A DNA stretch of 64,000 nt from Lineus longissimus. Taxonomy: Eukaryota > Nemertea > Pilidiophora > Heteronemertea > Lineidae. The stretch covers positions 312,001-376,000 of the forward strand of contig NC_088322.1 in NCBI RefSeq assembly GCF_910592395.1, in the 5' to 3' direction. How positions within the stretch are numbered: the first letter of the stretch is position 1; each line of letters starts with the position of its first letter. Below are positions 20,625 through 31,283 of this stretch, piece after piece. Made by a program: the position numbers and the translations under genes. The notes under the pieces were generated by a model. The model ran no database searches and was not told where the DNA came from. It saw only the letters and a list, made by a program, of their open reading frames with translations.

Positions 20625-21420
20625 TGTCATATCTGACAGTTCTTGCGTTCTGGGTCTGGTCTCTAAAATATCCACTCTAAACGTTGAATAACTGAATCAA
20701 GAAATACAGTTTAAATCTAATCAAAACTTTGTTCACTTTGTACATTAAAACCTACACTGCCTCGGATGCTTCCTGCACCTACGGCGATCCATTCACCACT
20801 CCCGCACAACGTACACGTGCCAATATTTACAAACAGAGAGACGTCACCTGCGCCTCGGCCAATCATGACGCGAGTACAACAGATGACATGACGTAACGAC
20901 AAAAAATGTAAACAGTGATGCGAGACGAAGAAAGGCCGTAGATATGTTTCAGAAAAACGATGTTTAAACTATAAAGACTGGGAATTATAAAGAAATGAAC
21001 ACACAGGTTTGATTCTACATTGCAAGATGAATCAAACCTGAGGCTACGTTTAGAAATAGAATAAGAATGACGGTCGTAATCATCGACGGAAGACGGGGTA
21101 AAAAGGCCGAATCTCAGCGAGAATGTACAGTGAAAATATACACGCAGAAACCGCGCTACAATGAAAGCTCTGAATCATAAATACGGCGACAGAAATACAT
21201 CTACAATATATAAAAACCTAACCAGAGAGTACAAATACATGCCTCCCGCAAGTTTGCATTACCGAACTTATCTTAAACTGAAGTTAGAAGAGAAAATAGA
21301 AGTGCGTCTGCACTGTTTACTTACATAAATTAGTTACCGGAAGAATCCCTTCCAAATATGGTCACACGTCGTCATGACGACGGGAACAACTGGTTTTCCC
21401 CGATCTCTGGCATTACAACA
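20625..21420 (-). repeat. Gypsy-1 3' LTR (LTR-A)
   Basis: 796 bp, in element orientation TGTTGTAATG...GATATGACA, so it has the usual TG...CA ends. Identical in length to LTR-C. Confidence 0.92.
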
Positions 21421-21447
21421 GCCCAGCCCCCCCCCCCCCCCCCCACT
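21421..21447 (-). promoter_or_regulatory. Gypsy-1 polypurine tract
   Basis: On the minus strand a run of about 18 G then CTGGGC directly precedes the 3' LTR, as expected for the plus-strand primer. Copy 2 has a much shorter G run (29941-29948), so the tract is length-variable between copies. Confidence 0.7.
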
Positions 21448-21915
21448 TAAAATTAATGCGTACCATCGCACGATTAAACTTCCGCAATATAGATATATGA
21501 AACAAATTAAATCGTCACTCTATCACTGCTGACTGCACATGACTTATCCTACTAAACTTATCCAAACTGTCAACTAGCCAAACTTCACGTAACCGATCAG
21601 TAGATATACCATAACAACTATTTACACAATACTAACGGTTCCCCTCTAAGCAGCTAAGAACTCAACTACATGTATTTTAAAATTATTAATATACACATGA
21701 AAGTCCAACTGTATATCTAAACTATTAGAAACTCTGTCAGTTCCCTTTAACTGCAAAAGTCCAACCTCAACCATTAAGGATGTAGTAACTACTACAATTC
21801 AAAGTTCGATCGCCAAGTCCGAATGCATGCTTGCTAAACAGTAAAAATGACAATAAAGTTCGATCAACAACAATTTCGAATATATATTATACGTGCTGCT
21901 TCCTCAAGTGCGAAA

Positions 21916-22728
21916 CTAGATAGATCCCGGATAGGTGATGATTTCCTCCATTCTGAGGCCGTCCGGCCAAACCCAGACACGTGAGGTCTTGAGTACCGTT
22001 TCTCCTGTCGGACGAGTCGGGCGTACGGGAACTTCTGGTTTAGACATAGCCTGGATTGGCGCTCTATTCTCCTTATCTCCTTCGTCATGAGGCTCGGCTT
22101 CTCCGACTACAACGTCTTCGTCGCTGCTACTACTACTGCCGCTACTGCTGCTGCTACGTGCCCTTCTCTGTGTCGGCGTATCGCTGGGTATAGGCTCTAC
22201 GGGGACCGCTTCAGATCGTTCTTCTGACGAAGCTACTGACTTCGCCCTTGGTCTAGTAGACTGCGCCCTCTCACTTCTCATTGTTGCAGGGAAACCGTTT
22301 TCTTTATAAGCAGTAGCGTGTTGCCTTTCATAGTGACGGCGTAGGGTAGTGCGACGGGTGGTGATGGTATTGCATTCCGAGCATTTGTGAATCGTGGACT
22401 TTCCGGCCGGCTGCTGTGACGGCTGTCTCGCGTCTTCAAGGGAAGGTACAATGCGTGTAACTACGGAATTTACTGCAACGGGTGTCTGCCGGCGTTCTGC
22501 TATCCTCGATTCGCGCTCCTGAGGTCGTTCTCTGGGATGTGGTTTGGAAACTTCCCGGCGTCTCTGCCCGCGTGGGCTACGGGAGCGGCTGTAGTCACGT
22601 CCTCGTTTTCGATTATAATAGTTGCTGTGGTTGTCTGGCAAAGGGTGGTCCCTACGTAAGTGATACGACAAATCCTTTATCGAACGACAAGTTCTTCTAC
22701 ACAGGGTGCATTGGTGTTGAAACCCCAT
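21916..22728 (-). CDS. Accessory zinc-finger, RS-rich ORF of Gypsy-1
   Basis: A 270-aa ORF downstream of integrase, where some Gypsy elements carry env. Residues 7-29 are a C2H2 finger (CTLCRRTCRSIKDLSYHLRRDH); a second lies at about 116-139 (CSECNTITTRRTTLRRHYERQH). Between them is an Arg/Ser-rich, basic stretch (YSRSRSPRGQRRRE) resembling RNA- or splicing-associated RS domains; after them an acidic, serine-run region (SSSSGSSSSSDEDVVVGE) and a Pro-rich end. No signal peptide or membrane helix is visible, so it is not an envelope. Copy 2 encodes the same protein with only two changes seen, suggesting it was functional recently. A role in nucleic-acid binding or nuclear targeting is inference. 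Confidence 0.75.
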   Translation of the reverse strand: MGFQHQCTLCRRTCRSIKDLSYHLRRDHPLPDNHSNYYNRKRGRDYSRSRSPRGQRRREVSKPHPRERPQERESRIAERRQTPVAVNSVVTRIVPSLEDARQPSQQPAGKSTIHKCSECNTITTRRTTLRRHYERQHATAYKENGFPATMRSERAQSTRPRAKSVASSEERSEAVPVEPIPSDTPTQRRARSSSSSGSSSSSDEDVVVGEAEPHDEGDKENRAPIQAMSKPEVPVRPTRPTGETVLKTSRVWVWPDGLRMEEIITYPGSI

Positions 22729-22786
22729 CCTGAAACGACGATATATCGATGATGAGTCTCAACAAGAGCATCTAAAAAAAGGACAG

Positions 22787-24586
22787 CTACAACCCTAAAA
22801 TATCCCAGAAACTTCTGGGAGAAGGTTCTTCAACGTTAGCTGGAATCAATGGCGCCGTAAGCGTTTGTGCGAAAGGTTGCGTAGCGACCACCATCACCCC
22901 TTCTTTTCTTATGTTCTCATGTGTCCCTGTACTAGTGTTAGCCCCATGTCGTTCGACGTTCTCATTATCATTTGCGTAATTGTTTTCATGTCTGTCTTTG
23001 TGTGTCTTGTTGTTTGTCTTCAACTCTATTTCCCATGTCTTAAATTCTGTGCCTTTATATGGTTTTAGCCGATCAAAGTGTATCACCACAGCTTTGGAAC
23101 ATTTTGACTTTTGCAATTTGTATACTGCGTCGTCGATCTTTCCAACAACCATAAACGGTCCTGTCCAATTTCGCTGCAGCTTCGGCGAAAATGCTTTCCT
23201 CCTGATCGGGTTCCACAGCCACACTACGTCTCCAACCTTGTAAGGCGATCCGTTTTTCAAACGGTCGTATACTTTCTTTTGTCTTGACTGTGCTGTATCT
23301 AGGTGAAGTCTTACATGCTCAAAAGCACTTTCCATCTTCTCTCTTAAATCCAAAGCATATTCTGTCTCTTCCAAAGGCTGTTCTGACTCCGGCAGTCCCA
23401 TCATGACGTCAATTGGTAGACTAACTTCTCTACCGAGCATCAGCGCATTCGGAGTTTCCCTTGTAGATTCATGTCTGCTTGATCTATATGCCATCATGAG
23501 ATATGGTAGATGTTCATCCCAATCTTTCTGGTTTGCTGACACGTACGACGCCAGCATGTTCAACAACGTCTTATTAAAACGTTCCACCATTCCGTCGGAT
23601 TGTGGGTGTCCTGGCGTACACCTTGTCTTTTCTATGTCCAACAGTTTGCATACTTCTGCCATAAGGTGTGACTCAAAATTTGATCCTTGATCTGTGTGAA
23701 ACTGAAAAGCGGCTCCGAAACGGCACAGAAATTATGTTACAATTTTCTTGGCTACTGTCGCTGCCTCCTGGTTCCTGAGAGGGTAGCATTCTGTCCATCG
23801 GGTGAAATAGTCTGTTACCACTAGAGCAAATTCGTTACCCCGGTTACTTCTCGGTAAAGGCCCAAGTATATCGGCTGCAATTCTTTCCATAGGGTTACCG
23901 ACACGGTATTTCTTCATGGGCGCTCTTCTTTTCTTTGGAGGACTCTTCCTAGACGAGCAGATGTCGCAACTAAGGATGCGTCTGGTCACTTCTGATGTCA
24001 TTCCATACCACGCAAATCTTTTCCTGAACTTGTCTAATGTTTTCTTCACGCCAAGATGAGCTGCCGTACGTACTCCATGCAGCTGCATGAAAGCTTCATC
24101 TCTTAGTTGTTTGGGCAGTAGTGTCTGCCACCAAGTTTTCTCTGAATCTGAATCGTGCCACTTCCGTTTAAGCACTCCGTCTTCCAATTGCATGCGATCC
24201 CGTTGCGTCCAGTAAAATTTTATTTCTCTGCTCTCTGAGGAAATCTCCTGCCAATCGGGCTTCTCATTTTTATTTTCTTTTGCTTTTATCATCCAATTGA
24301 TTGCATGGTCTTCTCTTTGTGCGGTGGCCAGGTTCTCGCGGGTCCAATTGCAGTGTGTGTCTTCTTCGTCCGTAATGGGACTTGAACTAGTCGTTGGCCT
24401 GGTTTCCCTAGCTTTCTCTTGTGTTTCGCCATTCTTCCTTGACTGCCTCGTGATCGCACGAATAGGGTGTGTCTTAACTGATTTGTCAGTTGCTCTTATC
24501 ATGTTTATTTCTGGATCAATCTCTAAAGTGGGGTCCTGCTTGGGATATCCGAGTTTGTCGCATTGGTTACACGGAAGTCTTGACAA
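22787..24586 (-). pseudogene. Gypsy-1 integrase with one in-frame stop
   Basis: In order: a zinc-binding HHCC-type region (LHGVRTAAHLGVKKT ... ILSCDICSSRK), a catalytic core with first Asp in AADILGPLP, second Asp in FHTDQGSNFE and Glu in VERFNKTLL, then a GPY/F-like end (WTGPFMVVGKIDDAVYKLQ). TAA at about 23732-23734 interrupts KKIVT-FLCRFG between the first and second catalytic residues; both sides are in phase. The identical stop exists in copy 2. The C-terminus ends with PRSFWDILGL. Confidence 0.82.
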
Positions 24587-25976
24587 GGCGTCCGCATTGA
24601 GTGAGCTTTCCCTGCGCGATGTACTATTTCAAATGTATACGTTCCTAAAACATTCAACCATCTGGCCAATTGTCCTTCCGGCTCCTTAAACTTCATGATC
24701 CACTTCAGAGGAGCATGGTCTACGCGTATGGTAAAGTTACGTCCTGACAGATGGTGGCGCCAGTGTTTAACGTATGTCACCACTGCTAATAATTCTCTTC
24801 GGGTTGTGCAATACTTCTGTTCTGTTTTGGAGAGTGATCTTGAACCATATGCTATCACCCTTTCATGACCGTCTTGTACTTGCGACAAAACCCCGCCGAT
24901 TCCAAAACCGCTTGCGTCTGTGTCGAGTATCATGTGATCAGTAAGGTTTGGGTATCCAAGAATTGGCGCTTCAATTAACTTCTGCTTCAACTTCAAGAAC
25001 GCTGAGTTAGCTTCGCTTGTCCAACAGAAGTCCCTGTTATTTTCCGTTAACCTGTACAATGGTTTTGCAATGTCAACAAAAGACTTCACATATCTTCTGT
25101 AATACCCCGCCAGTCCTAGAAATGATCGTACTTGCTTTGGGTTTCTCGGCACTGGCCAAGACTTTACTGACTCTATCTTTGCTGGATCTGTTGCTACCCC
25201 TGCTTCTGATACGACATGTCCTAGGTATAGAACTTCTCTTTGGAATAGATGACACTTCTTTGGCATTAACTTGAGTCAGCTTTTTGGAGACGGTCGAACA
25301 CTTGGTCGAGATTCGCTACTAATTCGTCGACTGTTTTTCCTTTTGTGATGATGTCATCCAAGTAAACTAAGCATATTTCCCATTGTAAATTTACAAGGAC
25401 TTTCTCCATCAATCTCTGGAAGGTACCGCTTGCATTACATAACCCGAAAGGCATAACTTTGAATCTGTAAGTCCCACTCCTACTACAGAAAGTACTGCGT
25501 TGTTTACTCCCCTCACTACCCATCTCTACTTGCCAGTAGCCGCTGGCTAAGTCTAGAGTAGCGAACCATTTGGACCCACTTAAACAGTCTAAACTATCGT
25601 CTATTCTACTTAAGGGATAGGAGTCCTTAATTGTTACCTCGTTTACGCGTCTATAATCCAGACAAAATCTTGTCGACCCGTCTTTCTTGGTCACCAGAGT
25701 GATCGGAGAAGCCCAAGGACTGGTTGCGGGTTCAATAACGTCTTGCTTTAACATGTCTTTGATTTGCCTCGTGATTTCATCTTGCTTTGGGGGAGGAAAA
25801 CGTCGTGGTAACTGACGAACAGGTCTGGCGTCACCTGTGTCTATTTCATGTTTAATTAATCCCGTTCTCCCTAAGTCACCATTCGATTTTGCGAAGATGC
25901 TTTGGTATTTCAAAAGTAACCCTTTCACTTTGTGTGTTTCACCTTCTTCTAGGTCTTCTGTACTTCTTTTGTACAA
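24523..25976 (-). pseudogene. Gypsy-1 reverse transcriptase and RNase H
   Basis: RT motifs are complete: LVTKKDGSTRFCLDYRRVN, DLASGYWQVE, FGLCNASGTFQRLM and the YLDD box. A one-base frameshift near 25266 separates RT fingers/palm from the connection ([16 protein letters not shown]). RNase H follows with [15 protein letters not shown] and RRELLAV. A second one-base deletion near 24595 (GKAHSM instead of the GKAHSN reading kept in copy 2) shifts the frame before the integrase. Confidence 0.85.
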
Positions 25977-26060
25977 ATCATGTAGATGTTCTGGTAGCTC
26001 CTCTTGCTCAGCTGGTTTCTCTTTATCAGGACTTTCAGTTTCATGGTTTTCTTTTCCAAT

Positions 26061-26705
26061 TTATACACTGTGTTCTACTGGGTGTAGGATGCCAGCGGTT
26101 GTCCCCTTGCTGAGCGTCACGGTATCATCGGTGATATTTAGTATCCTGAGTGGACAGGCTTTGCTCTCTGTATCCATGAAGCTACGTCCCATTACTAACC
26201 CTCGCTTTGCTAGGGTGATCTTACTGGGCTCGACCATGCTAAATCTTGCTGCGTTGCGCTTGTACACTGGTCTCCCTGGCACTATCACTTCTTGTCCAGG
26301 TGGAATCGCTACTGTCTTCTCCACCACGATGCGACGACAAAAATGTTTTTCACTTTTGGTGTGACAAAGAACTTCGTGTCCCTTACTCAGCAGACTGTTT
26401 TTCTTCATGTTCAAAATACATTCAGTAGCCTTGAGGAAATCCATCCCGAGTATGGCAGGAACACTAACGTGTGCTACAATCACATCTATTGTCGTCGGGT
26501 TATTAAATATTCCTAACTGTGTCGTGCATTCGCCAACAATGTCTATATTGCTTCCTCCAGCTGCTGTAAGAACAGTGTCGCATTTTCTCAATTCAGGCTT
26601 TAATGCGTTCGTCAACCTGTAGTACGTGTCTGCCGAAATTACTGAGACGGAGGCTCCGCTGTCAAGGAGACAGTCAATATCTAGATTTTTCAAACGTCCT
26701 GACAA
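26061..26705 (-). CDS. Gypsy-1 aspartic protease region
   Basis: Contains the catalytic DSGAS motif (IDCLLDSGASVSVIS) near the N-terminus and a downstream ILGMDFL, the retropepsin ILGxD hallmark. It ends at a TAA in phase with the RT frame, so protease and RT were once continuous. The gag-protease junction at 26705-27070 lies in a different frame, consistent with either programmed frameshifting or decay. Confidence 0.8.
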   Translation of the reverse strand: MSGRLKNLDIDCLLDSGASVSVISADTYYRLTNALKPELRKCDTVLTAAGGSNIDIVGECTTQLGIFNNPTTIDVIVAHVSVPAILGMDFLKATECILNMKKNSLLSKGHEVLCHTKSEKHFCRRIVVEKTVAIPPGQEVIVPGRPVYKRNAARFSMVEPSKITLAKRGLVMGRSFMDTESKACPLRILNITDDTVTLSKGTTAGILHPVEHSV

Positions 26706-27069
26706 GTAAAGTGCGTCTCCGTCGTCACTAAGCTTATAACACGTTGGAGCCTTTTTCGTTGTCTTTTTAGCATCACTGGGGTTGAATCGCTGTTTTATGA
26801 TCGGGGGACACCCCTCACCTCCGACCTGTCTTCGTTTCCCGCCTGGTCTACGGAATAATCAACACTTCGTCTTTCAGTTGTTTGATGTACGTTCCTTGGT
26901 TCGTGATCAAAGTTAACATGTTCGCCCCGTCTCTCGGGGTAATAATATCCGTAAGACTGGTTGTTCCTGTCCTCAAAGTTTCTGATAGGCCCTGCGTCCC
27001 TCCTGTGATAGCGATAATCGCCGCCATATCTGTCATTCCGCTCGTCGGATCCACTATCTGTGAAATGTC

Positions 27070-27918
27070 TCAGAGGACGGTTGTCCCTAGGATGGCCCCT
27101 GTTGTCTCCATTACGTGACGACTGGTTGCGCCTAGGTTGCTCACATTACATCCGTTGTTTGTTTGTGGTCTGTTGTTATTTTGATGAATGCTTGTAATCA
27201 CCAGCTCTTGTAACTTGGAGAAGTTATCAGCGAGCTGGTCAATTCTTGCACTCAACTTATCGTCGCTGGGAATACTCTTTTCAACTTGTCGCACAATCTT
27301 CTTGCCTAAACCGATGTTTCCCCTTTGTGCCTCTACCTTCCTAAAAGCTTCAACTTCCAAGGCTACAGCGACCGTATCGTTTAGCGTCGCTGGCCTTGCT
27401 TGAAATAAGCGCATCCTCATCTCACTATCATCAAGTGCATCGCAGAAGTGTATCTTGGCCATTCTCTCTTTTCCCGCCACATCAAGCTCAGGATACGCTT
27501 GACTGGCTAATCTGAACATTGCTTGTGCCATGTCTTTCAGACTCTCGTTCGGGCGTCTTGTGCGTGCCCTTAATTCTGACAAATGGAGTTCGCTCCTTTG
27601 GTTCCCTCCAAAACGACTGGCTATGCTATCTCGTAATGTCGCATAATCGCGGCGGGCGGCTTGCGCTAGGTCAGTGTAAATCTTCTGGGCCGGGCCCTGT
27701 AATGAGGCTGCCAGAAACTTCGCTCGCATGTCCTCGTTCCAGCCGTTAAGATTGGCAATGTTCTCGAAATGAGCCAAGAAATCTTTCCAATTTCCCCTTC
27801 CGTCATATTTCTCAGGCAACACCATGTTCTGGCTCACAACCAAAACTTGTGGTGGTTGCGGTAACACACCATCATCCCCTCCCATATGGGGTGCTTCCGG
27901 AACTCCCTGTATGTTCAT
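27070..27918 (-). CDS. Gypsy-1 gag
   Basis: The likely start is MNIQGVPEAPHMGG at 27918; twenty further in-frame residues upstream come from the leader repeat and look spurious. The body has a Retrotrans_gag-type segment (WKDFLAHFENIANLNGWNED, LSELRARTRRPNESLKDMA), then a region predicted to be coiled coil. I see no CCHC knuckle in frame; an Arg/Asn-rich tail continues in the next frame, suggesting a frameshift around 27110. Confidence 0.75.
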   Translation of the reverse strand: MNIQGVPEAPHMGGDDGVLPQPPQVLVVSQNMVLPEKYDGRGNWKDFLAHFENIANLNGWNEDMRAKFLAASLQGPAQKIYTDLAQAARRDYATLRDSIASRFGGNQRSELHLSELRARTRRPNESLKDMAQAMFRLASQAYPELDVAGKERMAKIHFCDALDDSEMRMRLFQARPATLNDTVAVALEVEAFRKVEAQRGNIGLGKKIVRQVEKSIPSDDKLSARIDQLADNFSKLQELVITSIHQNNNRPQTNNGCNVSNLGATSRHVMETTGAILGTTVL

Positions 27919-27959
27919 CGTACTTTCTAAAGATGCGAAGGTGGGTGCACAGGTGCAAA

Positions 27960-28320
27960 GGTGCAAGTGTGGGTGCAAAGGTGCAACTGACTAACGTGGT
28001 GCAACTGTATGTGCAAAGGTGCAACTGACTAACGTGGTGCAACTGTATGTGCAAAGGTGCAACAGTCTAACTTGGTGCAACTGTACGTGCACAGGTGCTA
28101 ACGTGCAAGGTGCAACAATCTAACCGGGTGCAAGTGTGCAAGTGCGGTGCACTGCTGGGTGCAAGGGTGTGAAGTTTATTCTTTATTCCTTGGTCCTCGC
28201 AGGTGTAGAGTGCAGGGTGCTTGGTGCTTGTGCAGATGTGCAATGTGTCGGGTGCAATGTGCTCGGTGCTCGGTGCAATGTGCTCGGTGCTCGGTGCAAC
28301 TCGCTGTGTCGTTGATTCAA
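27960..28320. repeat. GTGCAA-rich minisatellite in the Gypsy leader
   Basis: Between gag and the primer-binding site lie tandem units of about 41-42 bp built from GTGCAACTGACTAACGTG and similar, then GTGCTCGGTGCTCGGTGCAAT repeats near 28250-28300. On the sense strand of the element this is a TTGCACC-rich 5' leader. Confidence 0.85.
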
Positions 28321-28340
28321 CTGTTAAACTACGTTTTGCT

Positions 28341-28357
28341 TCACGCGTTGGGCGCCA
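28341..28357 (-). promoter_or_regulatory. Gypsy-1 primer-binding site
   Basis: On the minus strand, TGGCGCCCAACGCGTGA begins 2 bp after the LTR end (...GATATGACA-AT-TGGCGCC). TGGCGCC is the usual start of a tRNA-primed site, probably a Lys-type tRNA. Confidence 0.8.
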
Positions 28358-28359
28358 AT

Positions 28360-29141
28360 TGTCATATCTGACAGTTCTTGCGTTCTGGGTCTGGTCTCTA
28401 AAAGATCCACTCTAAACGTTGAATAACTGAATCAAGAAATACAGTTTAAATCTAATCAAAACTTTGTTCACTTTGTACATTAAAACCTACACTGCCTCGG
28501 ATGATTCCTGCACCTACGGCGATCCATTCACCACTCCCGCACAACGTACACGTGCCAATATTTACAAACAGAGAGACGTCACCTGCGCCTCGGCCAATCA
28601 TGACGCGAGTACAACAGATGACATGACGTAACGACAAAAAATGTAAACAGTGATGCGAGACGAAGAAAGGCCGTAGATATGTTTCAGAAAAACGATGTTT
28701 AAACTATAAAGACTGGGAATTATAAAGAAATGAACACACAGGTTTGATTCTACATTGCAAGATGAATCAAACCTGAGGCTACGTTTAGAAATAGAATAAG
28801 AATGACGGTCGTAATCATCGACGGAAGACGGGGTAAAAAGGCCGAATCTCAGCGAGAATGTACAGTGAAAATATACACGCAGAAACCGCGCTACAATGAA
28901 AGCTCTGAATCATAAATACGGCGACAGAAATACATCTACAATATATAAAAACCTAACCAGAGAGTACAAATACATGCCTCCCGCAAGTTTGCATTACCGA
29001 ACTTATCTTAAACTGAAGTTAGAAGAGAAAATAGAAGTGCGTCTGCACTGTTTACTTACATAAATTAGTTACCGGAAGAATCCCTTCCAAATATGGTCAC
29101 ACGTCGTCATGACGACGGGAACAACTGGTTTTCCCCGATCT
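28360..29141 (-). repeat. Gypsy-1 5' LTR (LTR-B), 15 bp short
   Basis: Same sequence as LTR-A and LTR-C but missing the terminal 15 bp (CTGGCATTACAACA side), ending at GATCT and followed by AAT and the start of LTR-C. Confidence 0.9.
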
Positions 29142-29144
29142 AAT

Positions 29145-29940
29145 TGTCATATCTGACAGTTCTTGCGTTCTGGGTCTGGTCTCTAAAAGATCCACTCTAA
29201 ACGTTGAATAACTGAATCAAGAAATACAGTTTAAATCTAATCAAAACTTTGTTCACTTTGTACATTAAAACCTACACTGCCTCGGATGCTTCCTGCACCT
29301 ACGGCGATCCATTCACCACTCCCGCACAACGTACACGTGCCAATATTTACAAACAGAGAGACGTCACCTGCGCCTCGGCCAATCATGACGCGAGTACAAC
29401 AGATGACATGACGTAACGACAAAAAATGTAAACAGTGATGCGAGACGAAGAAAGGCCGTAGATATGTTTCAGAAAAACGATGTTTAAACTATAAAGACTG
29501 GGAATTATAAAGAAATGAACACACAGGTTTGATTCTACATTGCAAGATGAATCAAACCTGAGGCTACGTTTAGAAATAGAATAAGAATGACGGTCGTAAT
29601 CATCGACGGAAGACGGGGTAAAAAGGCCGAATCTCAGCGAGAATGTACAGTGAAAATATACACGCAGAAACCGCGCTACAATGAAAGCTCTGAATCATAA
29701 ATACGGCGACAGAAATACATCTACAATATATAAAAACCTAACCAGAGAGTACAAATACATGCCTCCCGCAAGTTTGCATTACCGAACTTGTCTTAAACTG
29801 AAGTTAGAAGAGAAAATAGAAGTGCGTCTGCACTGTTTACTTACATAAATTAGTTACCGGAAGAATCCCTTCCAAATATGGTCACACGTCGTCATGACGA
29901 CGGGAACAACTGGTTTTCCCCGATCTCTGGCATTACAACA
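29145..29940 (-). repeat. Gypsy-2 3' LTR (LTR-C)
   Basis: 796 bp, complete, a few substitutions from LTR-A (for example CTTGTC for CTTATC near 29790). Confidence 0.92.
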
Positions 29941-30412
29941 GCCCCCCACTTAAAATTAGTGCGTACCATCGCACGATTAAACTTCCGCAATATAGATATA
30001 TGAAACAAATTAAATCGTCACTCTATCACTGCTGACTGCACATGACTTATCCTACTAAACTTATCCAAACTGTCAACTAGCCAAACTTCACGTAACCGAT
30101 CAGTAGATATACCATAACAACTATTTACACAATACTAACGGTTCCCCTCTAAGCAGCTAAGAACTCAACTATTTTAAAATTATTAATATACACATGAAAG
30201 TCCAACTGTATATCTAAACTATTAGAAACTCTGTCAGTTCCCTTTAACTGCAAAAGTCCAACCTCAACCATTAAGGATGTAGTAACTACTACAATTCAAA
30301 GTTCGATCGCCAAGTCCGAATGCATGCTTGCTAAACAGTAAAAATGACAATAAAGTTCGATCAACAACAATTTCGAATATATATTATACGTGCTGCTTCC
30401 TCAAGTGCGAAA

Positions 30413-31225
30413 CTAGATAGATCCCGGATAGGTGATGATTTCCTCCATTCTGATGCCGTCCGGCCAAACCCAGACACGTGAGGTCTTGAGTACCGTTTCT
30501 CCTGGTGGACGAGTCGGGCGTACGGGAACTTCTGGTTTAGACATAGCCTGGATTGGCGCTCTATTCTCCTTATCTCCTTCGTCATGAGGCTCGGCTTCTC
30601 CGACTACAACGTCTTCGTCGCTGCTACTACTACTGCCGCTACTGCTGCTGCTACGTGCCCTTCTCTGTGTCGGCGTATCGCTGGGTATAGGCTCTACGGG
30701 GACCGCTTCAGATCGTTCTTCTGACGAAGCTACTGACTTCGCCCTTGGCCTAGTAGACTGCGCCCTCTCACTTCTCATTGTTGCAGGGAAACCGTTTTCT
30801 TTATAAGCAGTAGCGTGTTGCCTTTCATAGTGACGGCGTAGGGTAGTGCGACGGGTGGTGATGGTATTGCATTCCGAGCATTTGTGAATCGTGGACTTTC
30901 CGGCCGGCTGCTGTGACGGCTGTCTCGCGTCTTCAAGGGAAGGTACAATGCGTGTAACTACGGAATTTACTGCAACGGGTGTCTGCCGGCGTTCTGCTAT
31001 CCTCGATTCGCGCTCCTGAGGTCGTTCTCTGGGATGTGGTTTGGAAACTTCCCGGCGTCTCTGCCCGCGTGGGCTACGGGAGCGGCTGTAGTCACGTCCT
31101 CGTTTTCGATTATAATAGTTGCTGTGGTTGTCTGGCAAAGGGTGGTCCCTACGTAAGTGATACGACAAATCCTTTATCGAACGACAAGTTCTTCTACACA
31201 GGGTGCATTGGTGTTGAAACCCCAT
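30413..31225 (-). CDS. Accessory zinc-finger, RS-rich ORF of Gypsy-2
   Basis: 270 aa, the same C2H2, RS-rich and acidic-serine layout as at 21916-22728. I see two residue differences (RPPGETV for RPTGETV, and GIRME for GLRME). The frame is intact. Retention of both fingers in two copies suggests the ORF belongs to the element rather than being a chance capture in one insertion. Confidence 0.75.
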   Translation of the reverse strand: MGFQHQCTLCRRTCRSIKDLSYHLRRDHPLPDNHSNYYNRKRGRDYSRSRSPRGQRRREVSKPHPRERPQERESRIAERRQTPVAVNSVVTRIVPSLEDARQPSQQPAGKSTIHKCSECNTITTRRTTLRRHYERQHATAYKENGFPATMRSERAQSTRPRAKSVASSEERSEAVPVEPIPSDTPTQRRARSSSSSGSSSSSDEDVVVGEAEPHDEGDKENRAPIQAMSKPEVPVRPTRPPGETVLKTSRVWVWPDGIRMEEIITYPGSI

Positions 31226-31283
31226 CCTGAAACGACGATATATCGATGATGAGTCTCAACAAGAGCATCTAAAAAAAGGACAG

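Larger units (their letters stand above)
20625..29141 (-). mobile_element. Gypsy (Ty3) LTR retrotransposon, copy 1
   Basis: Minus-strand element: 5' LTR 28360-29141, primer-binding site, GTGCAA-rich leader, gag, protease, reverse transcriptase/RNase H, integrase, an extra zinc-finger ORF, polypurine tract and 3' LTR 20625-21420. LTR copies differ at only a few bases, so insertion is recent. Pol carries a TAA between protease and RT (about 26061), frameshifts near 25266 and 24595, and a TAA in the integrase core (about 23732). It is joined head-to-tail with a second copy at 29142-29145. Confidence 0.92.
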
